From: Nautilus pompilius
Taxonomy: Eukaryota; Mollusca; Cephalopoda; Nautilida; Nautilidae
Assembly (NCBI GenBank): GCA_018389105.1
Contig: JACATO010001012.1
Coordinates: 147,501 to 211,500 of the forward strand
DNA: 64,000 bases
Reading direction: 5' to 3'
The position numbers were made by a program, and so were the translations under genes. A model generated the notes under the pieces. The model was not told where the DNA came from, made no database searches, and saw nothing but the letters and a program-made list of their open reading frames with translations. Shown here in pieces: positions 1 through 13,640 of this stretch; the first letter of the stretch is position 1; every line of letters starts with the position of its first letter.

Positions 1-776
1 AATAATAATATAATAAACCACTGAAAGCTAACTGGAGCTAGTAGAAAATGCCAAATAAAGAGCAGCAGGAGAGAAGCGAGACAGCCACCTACCTACCTAG
101 AGCAGAACAACTACGGACCGTCCGGCTGTTCACGGGTGCGGTGAGACAAACCCTTTTAAAAGCCAACCACGTCAGCCGGGAGAGAAAGAAGATGGCGGGG
201 CCGCTTCCCACCAGAGAGATGTCGCCCGGGAATTGCCGGACATATTGCGGCTGGAACCACTTTAATTCATCTCGAGTGTTTCGCCTAACGGCCCCTCCAG
301 TGCCTCATTTAAATACACCGCTCGCTCGCTCCCTGTACGGCCCTTCGCGAACCTAATTATTGTAAAAACTTTTTTTGTGATATCACCCTCTCGGCCCTGC
401 GGCGTAATTTACAGTTTTTCAAGGCGCCCCTCCCGCTGCGTGATCCAGTGCTTTGCATTGATGTGAGCGGCCCCCGGGAGGTGAAGGCGATGCGGCCGCA
501 CTCCACTCACAATTCGACCATTGATGCGTGAACGCCGTTCGGCCAGCGCCGCGCCCCGTGCGCCAGAAAGTGGCTCCATATGTCGTGTTGTAACGCTCCC
601 GACCGGGGCGGGCGCGAGCGACTCTCGGCAGCTCACGAGAAGCGAGACGGTTCACGGCGCCGACGCCTTTTGACTTTAATAAACAAAGACAGCTACAATG
701 TCGACCGCTCTCCGTTCTGGTGCTCGGCCGCCCGTGTAAACGGGGCTGGGTCGACGTGAACGAACCTGTTCACTTT
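1..776. other. CpG-rich left edge without a recognisable gene
   Basis: The first bases are an AAT-type run. From about 380 to 690 the sequence becomes GC- and CpG-rich, with a NotI-type site near 490 and many CGCC/GCGC words, which contrasts with the AT-rich flanks. The short open frames on both strands here overlap each other and show no domain I recognise. It could be an unmethylated regulatory island or an unrecognised first exon. Nothing in the sequence settles that. Confidence 0.4.
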
Positions 777-1190
777 GCTCTCTCTCTCTCCCATTTTTTT
801 TTGGGGTCCCCCCCCACTTCTTCCAGTTTCTTTTGTTCTTACGTTCCTCTATCCTTCCCTTCCCATTTTTCTTCCTCCCGCCTCTCCTATCAGTTTTACA
901 AGTCCACCCGGGTTTCTTCAGCCTTCCTCTCTGTCATCTTCGTTCTCCCAGTTCTTTTATTGCTCATTTCTTCGCGCCTTCTTTGACTTTTCCACCCCTT
1001 TCTCCCCACCTTGCCATCTTTTCACTTCTGACTTCTTTATTTAACCCCCCCCAACGCCTTTTCTTTTCTTTAGTTTCTAAAAACATAACATAAGATAGAA
1101 ATATATCCCCCATCCCTGTCTCTCTCTCTCTCATACCCCTTCCCCAACATCCCTCTTTTCGATGTTCCTGCTGTTCCATGACTTCCATCG
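777..1190. repeat. Pyrimidine-rich tract (CT/TTCC type)
   Basis: The plus strand is strongly pyrimidine-biased, beginning with a CT run and continuing as irregular C and T words to about 1080. A further short CT run lies near 1120-1133. Three overlapping open frames rich in Ser, Phe, Leu and Pro cover it, which is what any polypyrimidine stretch gives. I treat them as composition, not genes. Confidence 0.7.
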
Positions 1191-2142
1191 AGGGCAGAAA
1201 CGTTACAACCATTTTTTTTCTCTGAAAGAATCATAAAAGACGTTGGCTGCACAAATTCGTATGAATCATGAATATTAAGAAAGATAATTGTTTTGATATT
1301 TTTTATCGGGAAAAGCTCAGCAGAGAGGCCGTAGGAAGCCCTTTTGTACTTCAATATTCGCTTGATTTCGCATCGCAAAATTTCAAAAGGTATCAAGTTG
1401 TCTCCTTTGCTCGCACACCAATTAATATGTGGCGAGGATTTAGGCACAGAGCCGTTAATATTGATATTATATTGCATGAATAATTGGATGGATTGTAAAT
1501 ATGAATATCCTACTTTATACTGCTTTTTAATTTTTTCTCTTATAACTCACGTTCAGCCGGCTTTGAAATGCCAAAATTTATTTTTTATCCTTATAGCTTT
1601 CAAAACTGAGCTGCTGAGATTTCCGAATAAGTGTTTTCTCCAAGAGGAGCTTCATTTCAAACAAAGAATGTAGGCGGAAACACTGCCAGGAATGGTCGGC
1701 GGTAACACTTCCGATTAATGCTGCAGTGAATAAAAATCAAACTACTATTAGCTGGTTTATATGTCTAGTTCATAATCATTATAATGTAATTTTTTTAAAA
1801 ATTTTAATAGGATTGTAATTAAATCTTCACTAAAAATAAATAAAGACAAAATTTATTTTAAAAACTTTTTTTTTTTTCTTTTCAGAAATAAAAACTGTGA
1901 TGGATTAATTTTCTTGCTGCTGTGTGAGGGAATATACAACGGGGATCACACTCCCTCAGATGGCTGGGAGGAAAACGATGTTTAGCAGTAACACTACCTT
2001 CTTCTTAGTGGTTGTGCACAGATGGCGGTGAGGGTACCTGCAGGGAGCTGAATAGATCACGGAATCTTTTCTGTTTCAAAAGAGAGAGAGAGAGAGAGAC
2101 GGAAAAGAGTTAAAATTAAAAGGACGATAAACGCAGCGCGGC
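1191..2142. other. AT-rich sequence, nothing recognised
   Basis: This stretch is AT-rich, with many ATTTA and AATAAA-like words and a short GA run at about 2080-2099. Open frames of 71 to 135 codons occur on both strands but none has a motif I know. I see no gene or named repeat in it. Confidence 0.5.
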
Positions 2143-2152
2143 GCGCATGCGC
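2143..2152. promoter_or_regulatory. NRF1-like palindrome
   Basis: The 10-bp palindrome GCGCATGCGC sits in a short CpG-rich patch (about 2135-2260). It equals the core of the NRF1 site known from animal CpG-island promoters. Binding is inferred only from the match, and no transcription start could be placed. Confidence 0.3.
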
Positions 2153-5100
2153 CACTCGGAGACAAAGAGCGATCGGCGCGTGCATGTTTTCTCGCTACGC
2201 GTCCCGAGCTCACGTCAGATCTCGCAGGACTCCGCCGAGATCCGAGGAGATCCGTACTCATCCCCACAAACCCCCCCCCCAAATAACCAAAACAGGGGAG
2301 GGGAGGAGGAAGAGGGGGGGGGTTGTTTGTAATAAATCTGCCAGTGAGGAAAAACAGATTCTGTCGAGATCGGTGGTTCTGCTCGACATTGAGCGAAACC
2401 CCTGGCAACAGCGCGTGGGTCAGGGCCCCCAAACTCGGGAGGAGGGAGACAACAACGAAAAGTAACACAAGGAGAACAAACACTATTGATTGATTCCCGT
2501 GGCTCTTCTGTCACTCCGCTGCTTCTCTCCGTCACCTCGGCCCTCTACCATTTTACTTTCGTTTTTATCATCAGCGCTGCCCGCATCAATCATGGCCTTC
2601 GTTGCATCTTCATGCCGATAACTGTTTGCACCAGGAAAAGCAGCGCCACCAGCGAATTACGGCGGCCGGACGAACAATTACCCGTTTAAAACAATTAAGC
2701 GCCGTAATTTTAATTAAAATGAATTTTTTAAATGCTTCGCGTAAACCCTTTTTTTACTCGATTTTCGGGGATGATAAATTTCGGGGCGAAAAATAGTTCA
2801 GCACTTAATACGATTTTGTTACAAATTCCGGTCTCGGGTTGTTATTATACTGCGGAATTAATTCCAACTACTACATCCGGTAAAGGGCGAGAAATGTTCA
2901 CCAGAAAAGGGGGAGAGAAGGGGAGTCCATCGCGTGCTGCGAGAAGGGTGTTTGAAAAGGTTCGGGTTCCAAAATAGAATTTTAAATTATCGGAATCTTC
3001 ATTTAAGTTAACAACGAGAGGAGGGAGCCAGAAACATTAACAATGGAAAAGCAGCATCGTCGGGTGTTGTTATCGGCGGGGCCAGGGGTCTGTGGGTCAC
3101 CGGTCCTCGCAGATTAAAGCTGATTTCCCCGTAATAGCGCCGTTACTTTCACTTTAACCTACGCAAACCGAACTTGAATAGCATACTATGAAGAAATCGC
3201 AGCGACAAGTCTGACTTCAAAGGAAAACCGCTTGGTGACGGGTCCGCTGTTGCATTAGTACGGCTAAAGTAAAAACCTTCCAGCAGCCAGCAGCTTACAA
3301 CGCGACAAACGATGAATAATTTACAAAAAAATTACGCGTACACATGCATTAATAATATTAAAGAGGTTGTTTGAAAAGAAATCTCACTAGAATACTAATG
3401 AAAGTTACTCGCATGAAGTCGCCGCCGGCTTTGATTGATGAGAAGACGGACAGACAGACAGACATGACTTACTGCGCAAACGTTGTTAACACCTTGTCGC
3501 ATGCCTCTGCTACATTATATTCAATCCACTGATTATAGATTTGATAATAATAATAACTAAGGGATCTGTATAGTTCTCTTAAAGGTATGCCAGCATCTAC
3601 CTATAACTGTTGCTACACTACCATCTACTGAGCCGACTGTTGAGGTGCCCCATCGAAATGTTTCAGCTCCAGACCCGAATCACTGACCGGCCGGAGAAAG
3701 GATGTTGGAGGGAGGGCAGCACCAGAGGTAGAAAGTCTGGATGCTTTAGAAAAACACTAATTAATTTTTTTCTGCGTTGAGTCAGGCGGTCTGTGCTGAC
3801 GAACCGACCTACCTGCCCACGCGGGAAGCGCTGTTTTCATTGACGAGAGTACGAAGAGGAGGCTGGCTGGCTGGCTGGCTGCTTGTCTGCAGTCGGCTCC
3901 CGCCTTTGCTAAATAATGTACTTTTTCAGTGAAGCGTAGCACCTATAAACACCGTCCCCGCGAGTTGTTTAGAAAGGTTCTCCTGGTGTACATATTCTGA
4001 AACATGCCAAGTAAGTATTTAGTAGAGCCACACTCTTAGCCCTAATAGTTCTGGCATGGAGGAAACTAAGCTTTTACGATGTACAGTGCGGGCTGGCTGA
4101 CTTCCGTTCTTTGACAACGATAGTTTTAAACTCAGTCTCCGGTGTGGTCTCTTTTGGTTCACTATCTCCCCACAGCCTTCAGATCTATGTGCAGACTTTG
4201 CCGTCCATTCTTCTGCGAGGAAATATTCTCGCAGTTGAAGCTGTGCTGAACGTAATTTCTGATGGAAGTTTTAACCCAAGTTTCCTTGCTGATGGCAACG
4301 GTTTGATCTTTAGTATGTCTTCATACTACACGCACCTGTCCACGATTCCTTCTATCGGCCCCAGTTGACCAATTCTCTCAAAATCGTACAACTCTCAAGC
4401 AGACTCTTGGCCACTGCTCCTCCGACCAAACTCTTTTCCAGGTCGCCCCCAGTCCGGTGTTAGACCATCTAATGGGCCAGAGAAACTTGTTTTTAAATGC
4501 CATGGCGACTCCATCAAATTTTATTTGAAAACTTTGTTAGATTCCTTTTTCTTGCAGACAGTAGTCATTTTGCTCTAATCTCCTTACAGCTGTTCTTCCG
4601 TGTAATCTACGATCATCGAGTCCATATCTTACTGCTGGAAGTGGGGGCAAGCTACCTCCTCAATTCTCCTCCAGCCCTTTGCCAACCGATGTAGCAGATT
4701 CTGCTCTAGTTTCCTGCAGTATTCTTCTCGTCTTACTGTCTCTTGCCTCCCTTGTCTTTTTGGACGACCATTTCTAGTCTTATTAATCACTTTTAACTGC
4801 TCTGAACTTCACATTGATCCTGCGGATTATCGACTCGTGTAACCGCCACCTAACATTAGCTTTTCTCTTTAAAAATCCTTTGTTCTTCAGAGCTGTTACC
4901 TTCTCTCTCGGGTCAGCATCGTTCTCCATGGTTTTTATGTGAAGACCAAATAAACCACCCTGAGATCACTTCTATCACTGCGCTCAAACACAATAGAAAT
5001 TATTAGAGTAGATTGAATTAACCAAGCTACAGCTGCTGGTGTATGTCTTTTTCCAGTCATATTCACATTTAAACAAATGTCAAAGTCTGGCTGACTATAT

Positions 5101-5735
5101 ATTTGGCAGAAATTTTTATGCTGTATTAAACAATACATAAATTAGCATATGAAAGTGGAGATATTTACAACACTTCTTTTCCTATTGTATTTGATGACAT
5201 CGTACTCCATTATTGTGGAAGATGTAAGGATTACAGTTGAGAACCTTGGTTATATATAGGGGGGAAAGAGTTCCGCAAGATGGATATTTAATGGCAAAAT
5301 GTAACGTTAATTAATCATTTTATGTAAGAATTATCGGATGGTTTGTATGTATTTTAAACTGTAGTAGGTAATAGGTTACACATTATTCAGCTGTTTTGTC
5401 TCTGATACTGTTGTTCTTCCATCTGATGTGGGCGATTTGTTTCTTTCTACGGCTCACATCCCATTATTTAGATAGCCTAGTGTCCTGACAAGCTGCCAGT
5501 GTTCGCGGCAGTAATAATGATCTTCAAAGTTATTTTTTAGAGATGGTAAAATAAAAACAGGCTATTTCTTATTAGATGGAGTAGAAAACATGAAGAAGTT
5601 TGAAGACTTTTCTTTTTTTTCCCCTAAACTAATTATTCAAGTTACAGTAAATACAAACGTGAAACTTCTAAATCTATGCACATATCAGTTCAAGACCGGA
5701 AAATTACGGATTACCGCCGCGTGCATCAAACATCC
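2153..5735. other. Unique-looking non-coding stretch
   Basis: The stretch has mixed composition. It contains a C/G homopolymer patch near 2270-2325, a run of GGCTG repeats near 3865-3880 and CAGA repeats near 3450-3465. From about 4090 to 4760 the sequence is less AT-rich and holds modest open frames on both strands, but no family could be recognised. No RNA gene or element end was seen. Confidence 0.4.
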
Positions 5736-5854
5736 CATCTCTCTCTCTCCTCTCCGCCTCTCTCTCTCGCCTCTCCTCTCTCTCCTCTCTCGCCCTCTCT
5801 CTCCTCCATCTCTCTCTCTCTCCTCTCTCTCTCTCCCTCTCTCCATCTCTCTCG

Positions 5855-5911
<57 letters not shown>

Positions 5912-5920
5912 CTTTTCTCT
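5736..5920. repeat. (CT)n microsatellite, imperfect
   Basis: About 185 bp consist almost wholly of CT dinucleotides, broken by CC, CG and CAT interruptions. The pure core is about 5861-5901. The Ser/Leu-rich open frames that cross it are by-products of the CT repeat. Confidence 0.95.
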
Positions 5921-6182
5921 TAAATAAATAAATATTTAACCCGTGAAGACCTGAATCGTTTTAAGGAATGAGAAACTCTCTCCACTCTCCTTCCACTTTC
6001 CTGGGAGTTTTTGATAACAGGGATCTGCATTACGCGAACGGAACAACCTTCCTGTCGGTCTCCGCTCCGGAGAAATTTTTTATCTGATAACACGGCAAAC
6101 GGTGGATGCACGTCAGAGAAAACCTCGTCGTCAGCTAAAAGCCAAACAACAGTCTACCTGCGGTTTAAGTGTTTTCAAACAT

Positions 6183-6208
6183 TCTCTCTCTCTCTCTCTC
6201 TCTCTCCG

Positions 6209-6247
<39 letters not shown>

Positions 6248-6338
6248 CATCTCCTTCAACTCTCTCTCTCTCTGTCTCCAAACCTCATCTCCTCTCTCTC
6301 TCTCTCCTCTCTCATCTCAATCTCTCTCTCTCTCTCTG
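6183..6338. repeat. (CT)n microsatellite, second copy
   Basis: About 155 bp of CT repeat with interruptions, in the same strand orientation as the tract 260 bp to its left. Unique sequence of about 260 bp separates the two. They may have started as one tract or expanded independently. Confidence 0.95.
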
Positions 6339-7041
6339 TAGCGCTTCAAAACACTATTAACAAGAACAATTTAATTCTTTTATTCCTTGTTGTGTAGCCA
6401 ACTGCATGCAACCTGAACATGAGGGACTTTTTCCTCAAACAAATGTGGCTGCTGTTGTTTTATCCGCTATTGCATCTGACCGTTTCCCGGGACATCAGCC
6501 GGACAGGGAAGTCCACAGTGAGGAAGGATGGTCTGTGTAGAATCGGAAATAAACCTTTGTCGGTACCTATGGTAATCGAGCCTGCATTTCGAGATAGGCA
6601 GTCTTATCTCAGTGACTGACGACCTACGCCTCTAATAGTTTCTAAACAACATTACCATTATGATAATGAAAATTGTTATAATACTATTTTTCCAAATTCT
6701 TATTGTTTTCTTTTCCTTTATTTCCTTTCAGTTCTAATTTCTAATACATTTTATCCATTTATTACTAACTTTTATTACTTTATTAGATCGAGTAATATTT
6801 GCTAACCTTTTACCATGTTGTTTAGACTGTGGTTTATTATTATTATTATTATTATTATTATTTTCTTATGTCCTGCTACATTAAATGGTTCTTCATTGAT
6901 TACTCCTATCTTTAAACACGTGATTACAGTACTCCCTATACCGATGAGTGTCCTAGAAAGGCTTCATATCCTTTATATACTCACACTACTTTTTTTCGAT
7001 TTTCTTCTCTTACTATTCATAAATTAAAAATACAAACTGAT

Positions 7042-7074
<33 letters not shown>

Positions 7075-7117
7075 TAATAATTACAGATTACACTTTTAAC
7101 ATTATCCCTTCTTCAGT
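6339..7117. repeat. AT-rich stretch with ATT and AAT trinucleotide runs
   Basis: Two trinucleotide runs lie here: ATT repeats at about 6833-6864 and AAT repeats at about 7043-7080. They are roughly 200 bp apart and complementary in sequence, so the transcript could fold them against each other. The remainder is AT-rich and holds no gene I recognise. Confidence 0.8.
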
Positions 7118-7315
7118 GCACACACACGCACTCACACCTGTCCTCAACCACACGTAGGCTCACACACCACAGAGACCCACTCGCACTCTCACCTGTCTCA
7201 CCACACGTATTTTCAACACACACAGAGATACACTCGCACTCTCACCTGTCTCATCATACGTAGGCTCACACACTCACACTCGCAGGCGCACACCACATGT
7301 AGGCTCAAACACACG
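7118..7315. repeat. 53-bp minisatellite with CACAC background
   Basis: A CA-rich segment repeats the words CACTCGCACTCTCACCTG (at 7178 and 7231, 53 bp apart) and ACGTAGGCTCACACAC. About three and a half imperfect units are visible. The unit is much longer than a plain CA microsatellite. Confidence 0.8.
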
Positions 7316-7974
7316 CGTGCACTTAATTTAGATGTATTTTACTTTTCATATTTACATATTTGACCTCTCACTATTACGAGTTGTTTATCTGTCTATTCTA
7401 TTTTTATTTTACAATATTTTTAATAAAAGGGCATAATTCCTATGTAAATTATTTAGCTTCACAAAGAAAGTAAACAGCTTATAGTTAACAAGTTTGAACT
7501 TTAACAAGATATTAGGCTTCGCGCACTAGTCATAAGGCCAGCTGATGTTTTCCCTAAAAATATATATCAGAGAAATATTCTAAACATTTCATGTTATCAA
7601 ATTATTGTTGCTATTTGACGTCACAGAGCCAAGAAACCTATTTATCATCAATTCTCAAGTTTGTTCTAACTCACTCATCAGCTGTAGTGTAAGTGTCAGA
7701 TCCAAGTACTCCGATCATATTTTATTTTATATGCCTTTTGATTATAATTCTATTATGCACGCAGATTAATGTATTACCACCAAAAGGTTTGGAAAATCCA
7801 GACTTAAAGCATGTATTCATAAATTAAATAAATCTACATTTCTTACAAATCACATGCAGTTTCTTTAGAAAGTAAAGATAATCGGAGAGTGGGTGAGTAA
7901 GAAAATCGGTCAGTATTCATATTGGGTTGCCGAAAATAGATCATTAAAATCTATAAATGCTAAATGTCAATGCT
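7316..7974. other. AT-rich sequence, nothing recognised
   Basis: This is an AT-rich stretch with no open frame worth reporting. One perfect CRE palindrome TGACGTCA is at 7616-7623. Confidence 0.5.
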
Positions 7975-8330
7975 CTATCAGAAAATACCGATCATCGATA
8001 TCTACTTAGAGAGTATGGTTTATTATCTATGTTTTTTCTAGTGAAAGTGATTGGCAAATTAATGCAATAAGCAACGATCATCGATGATTGCAGTATGGTG
8101 TAGTAACTAGCAGTATTTGGTTAGGGAACGTAATTCAGTAACGATTATCGGTATTTATGTTAATGTCGTGATTCAGCAGTTAACGGTGATCAGTAAAAAA
8201 CAGAATTATTGGAACTATTTCGATACTTAACAATGATTTAATATTTACCTGCAGTATGGTGTAGTAACCAGCGATTATCGGAATTAAGTTGTCGCAGATA
8301 ATCCAGTAAGTAACAATTATCAATATGCAC
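7975..8330. repeat. Degenerate AT-rich repeat with CGATNATCG motifs
   Basis: The 18-mer GCAGTATGGTGTAGTAAC occurs exactly at 8090-8107 and 8251-8268. The word CGATCATCGAT occurs at 7989-7999 and 8075-8085. Related words such as CGATTATCGG recur through the block. This pattern suggests an old tandem array or satellite-like segment that has diverged. Confidence 0.55.
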
Positions 8331-11300
8331 ATTTTAATCCGGATAGGTTATTTACTGGTTTGGTTTAAACTGTATTTTCACTTTGCGTTTATCTGCAGGT
8401 TCCAGTTGAACGGTTTTCGAAACATCCTGGTTCTTTAGAATCTGTTCAGCTCAAACACACAGTTGATATTTGTTTTAGGCGATAATAGAATTACTGCCAT
8501 ATCGGTATGTTGCGCAACTGGTGCTTGCTTGAAACTGTTTGTCAGTAGTTAATTGAGCGTTAATCGGTGGGCGAGGTAGCATCACGAAGGATTTCGCTGC
8601 TACGTCGATTGTCCTAATTCTAATTCACAAAAGCTACATCGCTAATCCGCGGATCGTGATATTACACGTGTTTTCGATTTCAGATTCTAAGCTGCACCTC
8701 GACTCAGGAGCTGCAGTGAGCGTCGCAAACGACGGTTGGCCAGAGAGCATAACGGAGAGACAGACATACTTATACACGGTAATGTCTTAATTTTTTACGG
8801 ATCGTTACTGAAAGAAAATGATAACAATTACCAGCTGGATATGAAATTCCGCTGGGCAATAACAATTAGCGGGCTAACCGGTGTGTGAAGGCAAACCCCA
8901 GCTCACGACGAACTCTACCCACAAATCCGTGTAACCCGATATAGTCTTGATTCTTCTGGGTTTTGATGGCAACCACGTGTTTTCTCTTCTCTCTCTCTCT
9001 CTTTTTTTTGCCAACAGTTTCTTTGAGGCGGTAAATAGTATGTCTACGCCAGCGTAATATTTCAGCCACGAAGCTACGAACGGTTAGACACTCGATCGGG
9101 TTTTTACTGGCACGACACTAGTAGCGCTCCCAGCCGGCCAGCGTGTTAACTATCGACCTACATAAATGTATTACGCCCTGCCCACGCGACATTTCTCTTT
9201 GTCTATCATTGCCTCTAGAAGAAAGTAAATAAATATTTTTTTTTTTCAGAAAAATAATAAAACACACCGCTTCTTTTACATTTGTGTAAATATTTTAATA
9301 AACACACATAAAAACTTTAACCAGGTTTGATTATTTCTTATGTGTTTGTCGCTTGTTGCATGGCGAATTTTAATAAGAAATGGCTTATGAACAGAAGTAT
9401 ACTACTAATCTTTTAACCGAATTCTCTTCATCTCTCTCTCTCACCATCTCTCTCCCCCATCTCTGAGAAGTTAATATTCACCAGAAAACAAGCAAAAACA
9501 TTGTGAGCTCACTTGTTTTTTGTTGTAAAAGATACGCTAAGAACGATTTCAGAAATGGTAACAACATTTTAAATTTACTGCTTTAATTCTGTAAAAAATG
9601 ATTTTTAAAATAAGAGAAATAAAAATGGATGTATCATCTTTTTGGTTTGTCTATAGGGGGCTTCATTCGGGAATCTCAACTGGCTAGGTATGAAGGGTCA
9701 AGAACGGCTTCTCTGCTTGAAAACAACGTTGCTTCCCTCCCTTTGGTCTTAATTCGGGTATTTTCCACACACAAAAAAAAAATTAACGAACAGGTACGCG
9801 TTTTAATTTAAATATTCATTGGTTTAACATATATTATTATTACCAAGAGACCCTAAATTTCTTTTTTAAAGTTTATATGTGTATGATCATTTTTTTTTTT
9901 TAATTATCGGATATACCCATTTTGAGAGAATATCTATTGAAGAGTTTAAAGTGAGTTTGGGCATGTGGACAGTAACAACTTGTTCTACTGGGTACAGTTA
10001 TCAATAATAGAAACCAAGCCAAACTGTCTAAAAGTTTTAAAACGCTTTAATATTTTAGAAAATAATTGTTAAAGAAGAAAATAACTAATCAGCGATGGAG
10101 GTTAATAGGGGAATCAGTTTTAAAATTATACCTTAAGTATTTCTCTGCCTAGCGGTATTGTAATGAAACAAGAAAATGGTCCGTTTCCTTAATTAATATT
10201 CGTTTGTGAGAGCGCAAGTTCGTGTATCACGTGAATCGTGACTTCCGGTTTCTTAAACTGCGTAAACGGTGGCTTCGAGGCTCCTCTGAAGTCAGTCACC
10301 AAGAAATAAAACTTAAATAATATTTTTAAAAAACACGTTGCTCATACGTTCTTTTCATGCGTTAGACATCACAAAAAATCCAAATATTACAGCTCACCCG
10401 TTCGGTGTAATCACACTACAGCAATTGCATCATACGTTTCTGTAAAAAAGAGATTTAAAAGATAAAATATTCTATAAAAAGTAATCTTTGGCCTTACTTT
10501 TCTGGAGCAATTTAAATATTCCCATGTTTATACAATTATTTGAAAATAAAATTCCTTTTTAAAAGCATTTCGGTATTTTTACGCTACATCGTGTTATGTG
10601 TCTATAGAACGAAACAAGTCAAATAGCTGATAAATGTAGCGTAAGAATTTAAATCCCCCGTAAAAATTATTTGTTTTTTTTTAAAAGACAAATGTAAATG
10701 GACGGTGCAGCAGAACTCTCCACGCACGAACTTTTCTGCTACTAAAAAAATGAAAGAAACATTTATGAATAATGTTAAACAAGATTTTTTTTTTTAAAAA
10801 AAAAAATGGCAGAAGACTGACAAAGAAGGGAAGATGGAGATTAAATTTGTTGCTTATTTAATGTTTTAAGTTTAATTTGTAGATCCGCTAGATGCCATCA
10901 GAAACACAACGGTGAATAAATCTGCGGCAATTTGGTTTTGTAACTGATTAGAGATTTTTTTTAACGGTGACGTCACAAGTTGGTTATCTTACAAAATATC
11001 TGTATGGTTTCTTTCATAGGCTCCTTGCCCAAAACTCCCAAGTCAGGGCCGCCAGGAATCTTGTTCATCCTCATCGCCCGCTCTATATCTCGTACAAGTG
11101 TAGGTTTCTGTCAGATCCGGCGAGTCCATGACGTGTTTTCTAACGCGCGTCAACAAACACTGCCCTAGCAACAGCCGGCACAAACGCCCTCTCTCGGGAA
11201 CGGCGGCGCCGATAGATGGCGTTTCTAAGGCAGCGCCGACTTGAAAATCCCTCCGGTGACTGTCGTCGACGAACGAGGATGACAAGAAAGACGATATCAC

Positions 11301-12579
11301 TTCTTAATTTGACTTGCGCTGCTCATGCACGCGATATGTCTTGGGAGGGGGGGGGGGACTCTCAGGTGAAAACAGAGACGGAGGAAAGGGAGACTTTTCA
11401 GATTTTAAATTGACAAAGTATTTTTTGTTGTTGTTGTTTTGGTTATATATATATATATATATATATTTTAAAGTACGAAGTCGTTATTAACAGGAAACGA
11501 GTTGCAGAAAGCTGAAGGATGAGTGATGGCTGCTTGATGAAGTCTCTCAAACAGAGAGCCGGGTAAATCATGCTTTGGGTAATTAGTTGTGCAAACAACA
11601 TTAACAAAATTATTTATGTATTTATTTATTGTCGTTCATATATCGATCTATCTTTCGCAGGCGGCGGTAGTTTTCCTTTCAGCTGTTCGTCTTTTCAAAA
11701 GTGCATCCCGATGACTTGGTGACTCTAATACCAGCAAACATCCCGGCTGATTAGAGCCAGCACAGAACTCAGTCCTAAACAGCACCTGGCGAAGGTCCTT
11801 CCTAAACTCGTTAAGAATATTTAATAGATCATTATCTTAGAACTTATTAAAGGAAAATACCAGGAACAATACCAACAGCATCTTCATCGTAATACTGTTA
11901 TTTTTTGCGGATAAGCAGAGCAGTCGGTAACAAGGGATAAGTTATTCTAATCACACAGCTATTTACAGCCGGGGTAATTCAAGCATAACTAATCACAGCC
12001 AGTCAGAACAGGTTAGCACCGTCGGTCCGTGACCCGGTGCAGGGTTTGTTTGCGCTGCTATGAAGTCGACATTTACTTGCTTTATTTCTTATGTGAAGGA
12101 TTTAGAAACTAAATATCTTTTTTCTTCCTGGTTATAATGACGTAATACGTCGTCTTTTATAATGCACCGATCCGTATCTATATAGAAATACACGGGAGAG
12201 CGGTTATGGTATCGAACACGTTCGAATAAAAGTTTTCCGAAGAGTTTCTGTCTGATGCCATGCACATCATCTCGTTATCCACGGGAGGATCCTGATGAAC
12301 GAGGTTCCGTTTGTCTCCAAGTGCTGACGTCACTGATCTGCTTTTAAAAGGAATCACGTGACGCTGGCTATTGTCGTAAACTGCCGTGCGGGGGTCGCAG
12401 TAAACATGAAGGAACAGGAAAGAGAGCAAGCAAAAAACTTCCGCGCTCGGCGTTAGTCGGCAGAACTCGGCCGTGACCGGGTTCTCTCTCTGTTATCCGT
12501 TATTCGTCTAGAAGATTCTTTTAGATCCAGTTTATCTGTAAACAGATTAGGAAGATAAAAACTGCGAACTGGCTCGTTC
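8331..12579. other. AT-rich intergenic-type sequence
   Basis: I see no recognisable gene. There is a short CT run at about 9428-9465, several A/T homopolymers (near 9235 and 10785), a TA repeat at about 11442-11467, and perfect CRE palindromes at 10968-10975 and 12325-12332. Open frames are short and mutually overlapping. Confidence 0.5.
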
Positions 12580-13640
12580 TTTTCTCAGCGGCCGGACAGA
12601 TCCTCTGGCGCTGTTCTCCGGTTGATGGTGGTGGTGGTGGTGGAGGGAGGGGTCAGTAACCAAGACTGGGGAAACAATAGTAATGACGACAACTCGGTTC
12701 TGTTTGTTTGTTTGCTGGCCGCATCTCTCCGGCCCGTGCTATTTATCCAGGTCCTAATCGATACACCTATCAAGTCCTCTGGCGATTCACCCGGTCCGTT
12801 CGACTAATCTGGTTATTGTCTGGCGGTAATCCCTCCGCGCCGATAATACTAACCCCTCCCTGCCCACCTCGGAAGCGTAGAAAACCAAGAACAGACGATT
12901 TCCCGCCATCTCTCGCGCCCAGAGCGATTAATTGTCCGCCGGCCCCTGACAGGGCCAAGGTCCGCCCTAACGTTTTCGAGCAGTGCGGGGACAAAAGACC
13001 GGACAATCAAATTTGTTAACGGCAGACGACTTTTTTTTCTCCCGCCCTGGCGGGATCGAACAAACGGCGACCCCTGGTGGTGGGGGGTGGGTACCGCTAT
13101 CCTGTTTCGCGCGAGACGGACCGAGCGGGGAGGAGGACGCGTCTCGGTCTCTCCCCCCAGCGGCCGTGACAGGACAAGACACGAATCTTTATGAAGATAT
13201 CGGGGGATTTATGGCCGTAACCGCCCGGCGCATTCTTCTCCGGCACAAATCAGCGGGAACGAGGCGAGACTATCGCCCTGCCCCATTAAATCCGGCCATG
13301 TCGCCCCCCTTATCTCGTCTCGCTCTTTTATCCCCGCCGTAATTCGCACCATTCCAGAATCGGGCGTAGACGGGTCCGTCCCCCCTCCCCCCACACACAA
13401 CTTCCCGGCTACAGATCCGAACAGATATGGATCTGTGTGAAGGCGGCTCGGTGCGGGGGAGACATCGGAATAAATCTTCAGCCTTTCCCTCCAAATCGCT
13501 CATGACACCTCGCGACGCTTTTGGTGCGAGGGGCTTTGTCGGGAGCGGACAGCAAATAAATTTGTCTGTCGGTCCCCACTCCGCGGTCGGACCCCCAGAT
13601 TTCATCAGACCCCGCCCCCCCCCCCGGTCTCTTTTGCGAC
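12580..13640. other. 1-kb CpG-rich island
   Basis: About 1 kb of the window is clearly GC- and CpG-rich between AT-rich flanks, with a GGT repeat near 12625-12641 and C homopolymers at 13380-13392 and 13613-13625. Open frames up to 146 codons run on both strands at once, as expected for GC-rich DNA with few stop codons. None has a recognisable domain. It could be an orphan CpG island or a promoter of an unseen gene. Confidence 0.45.
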
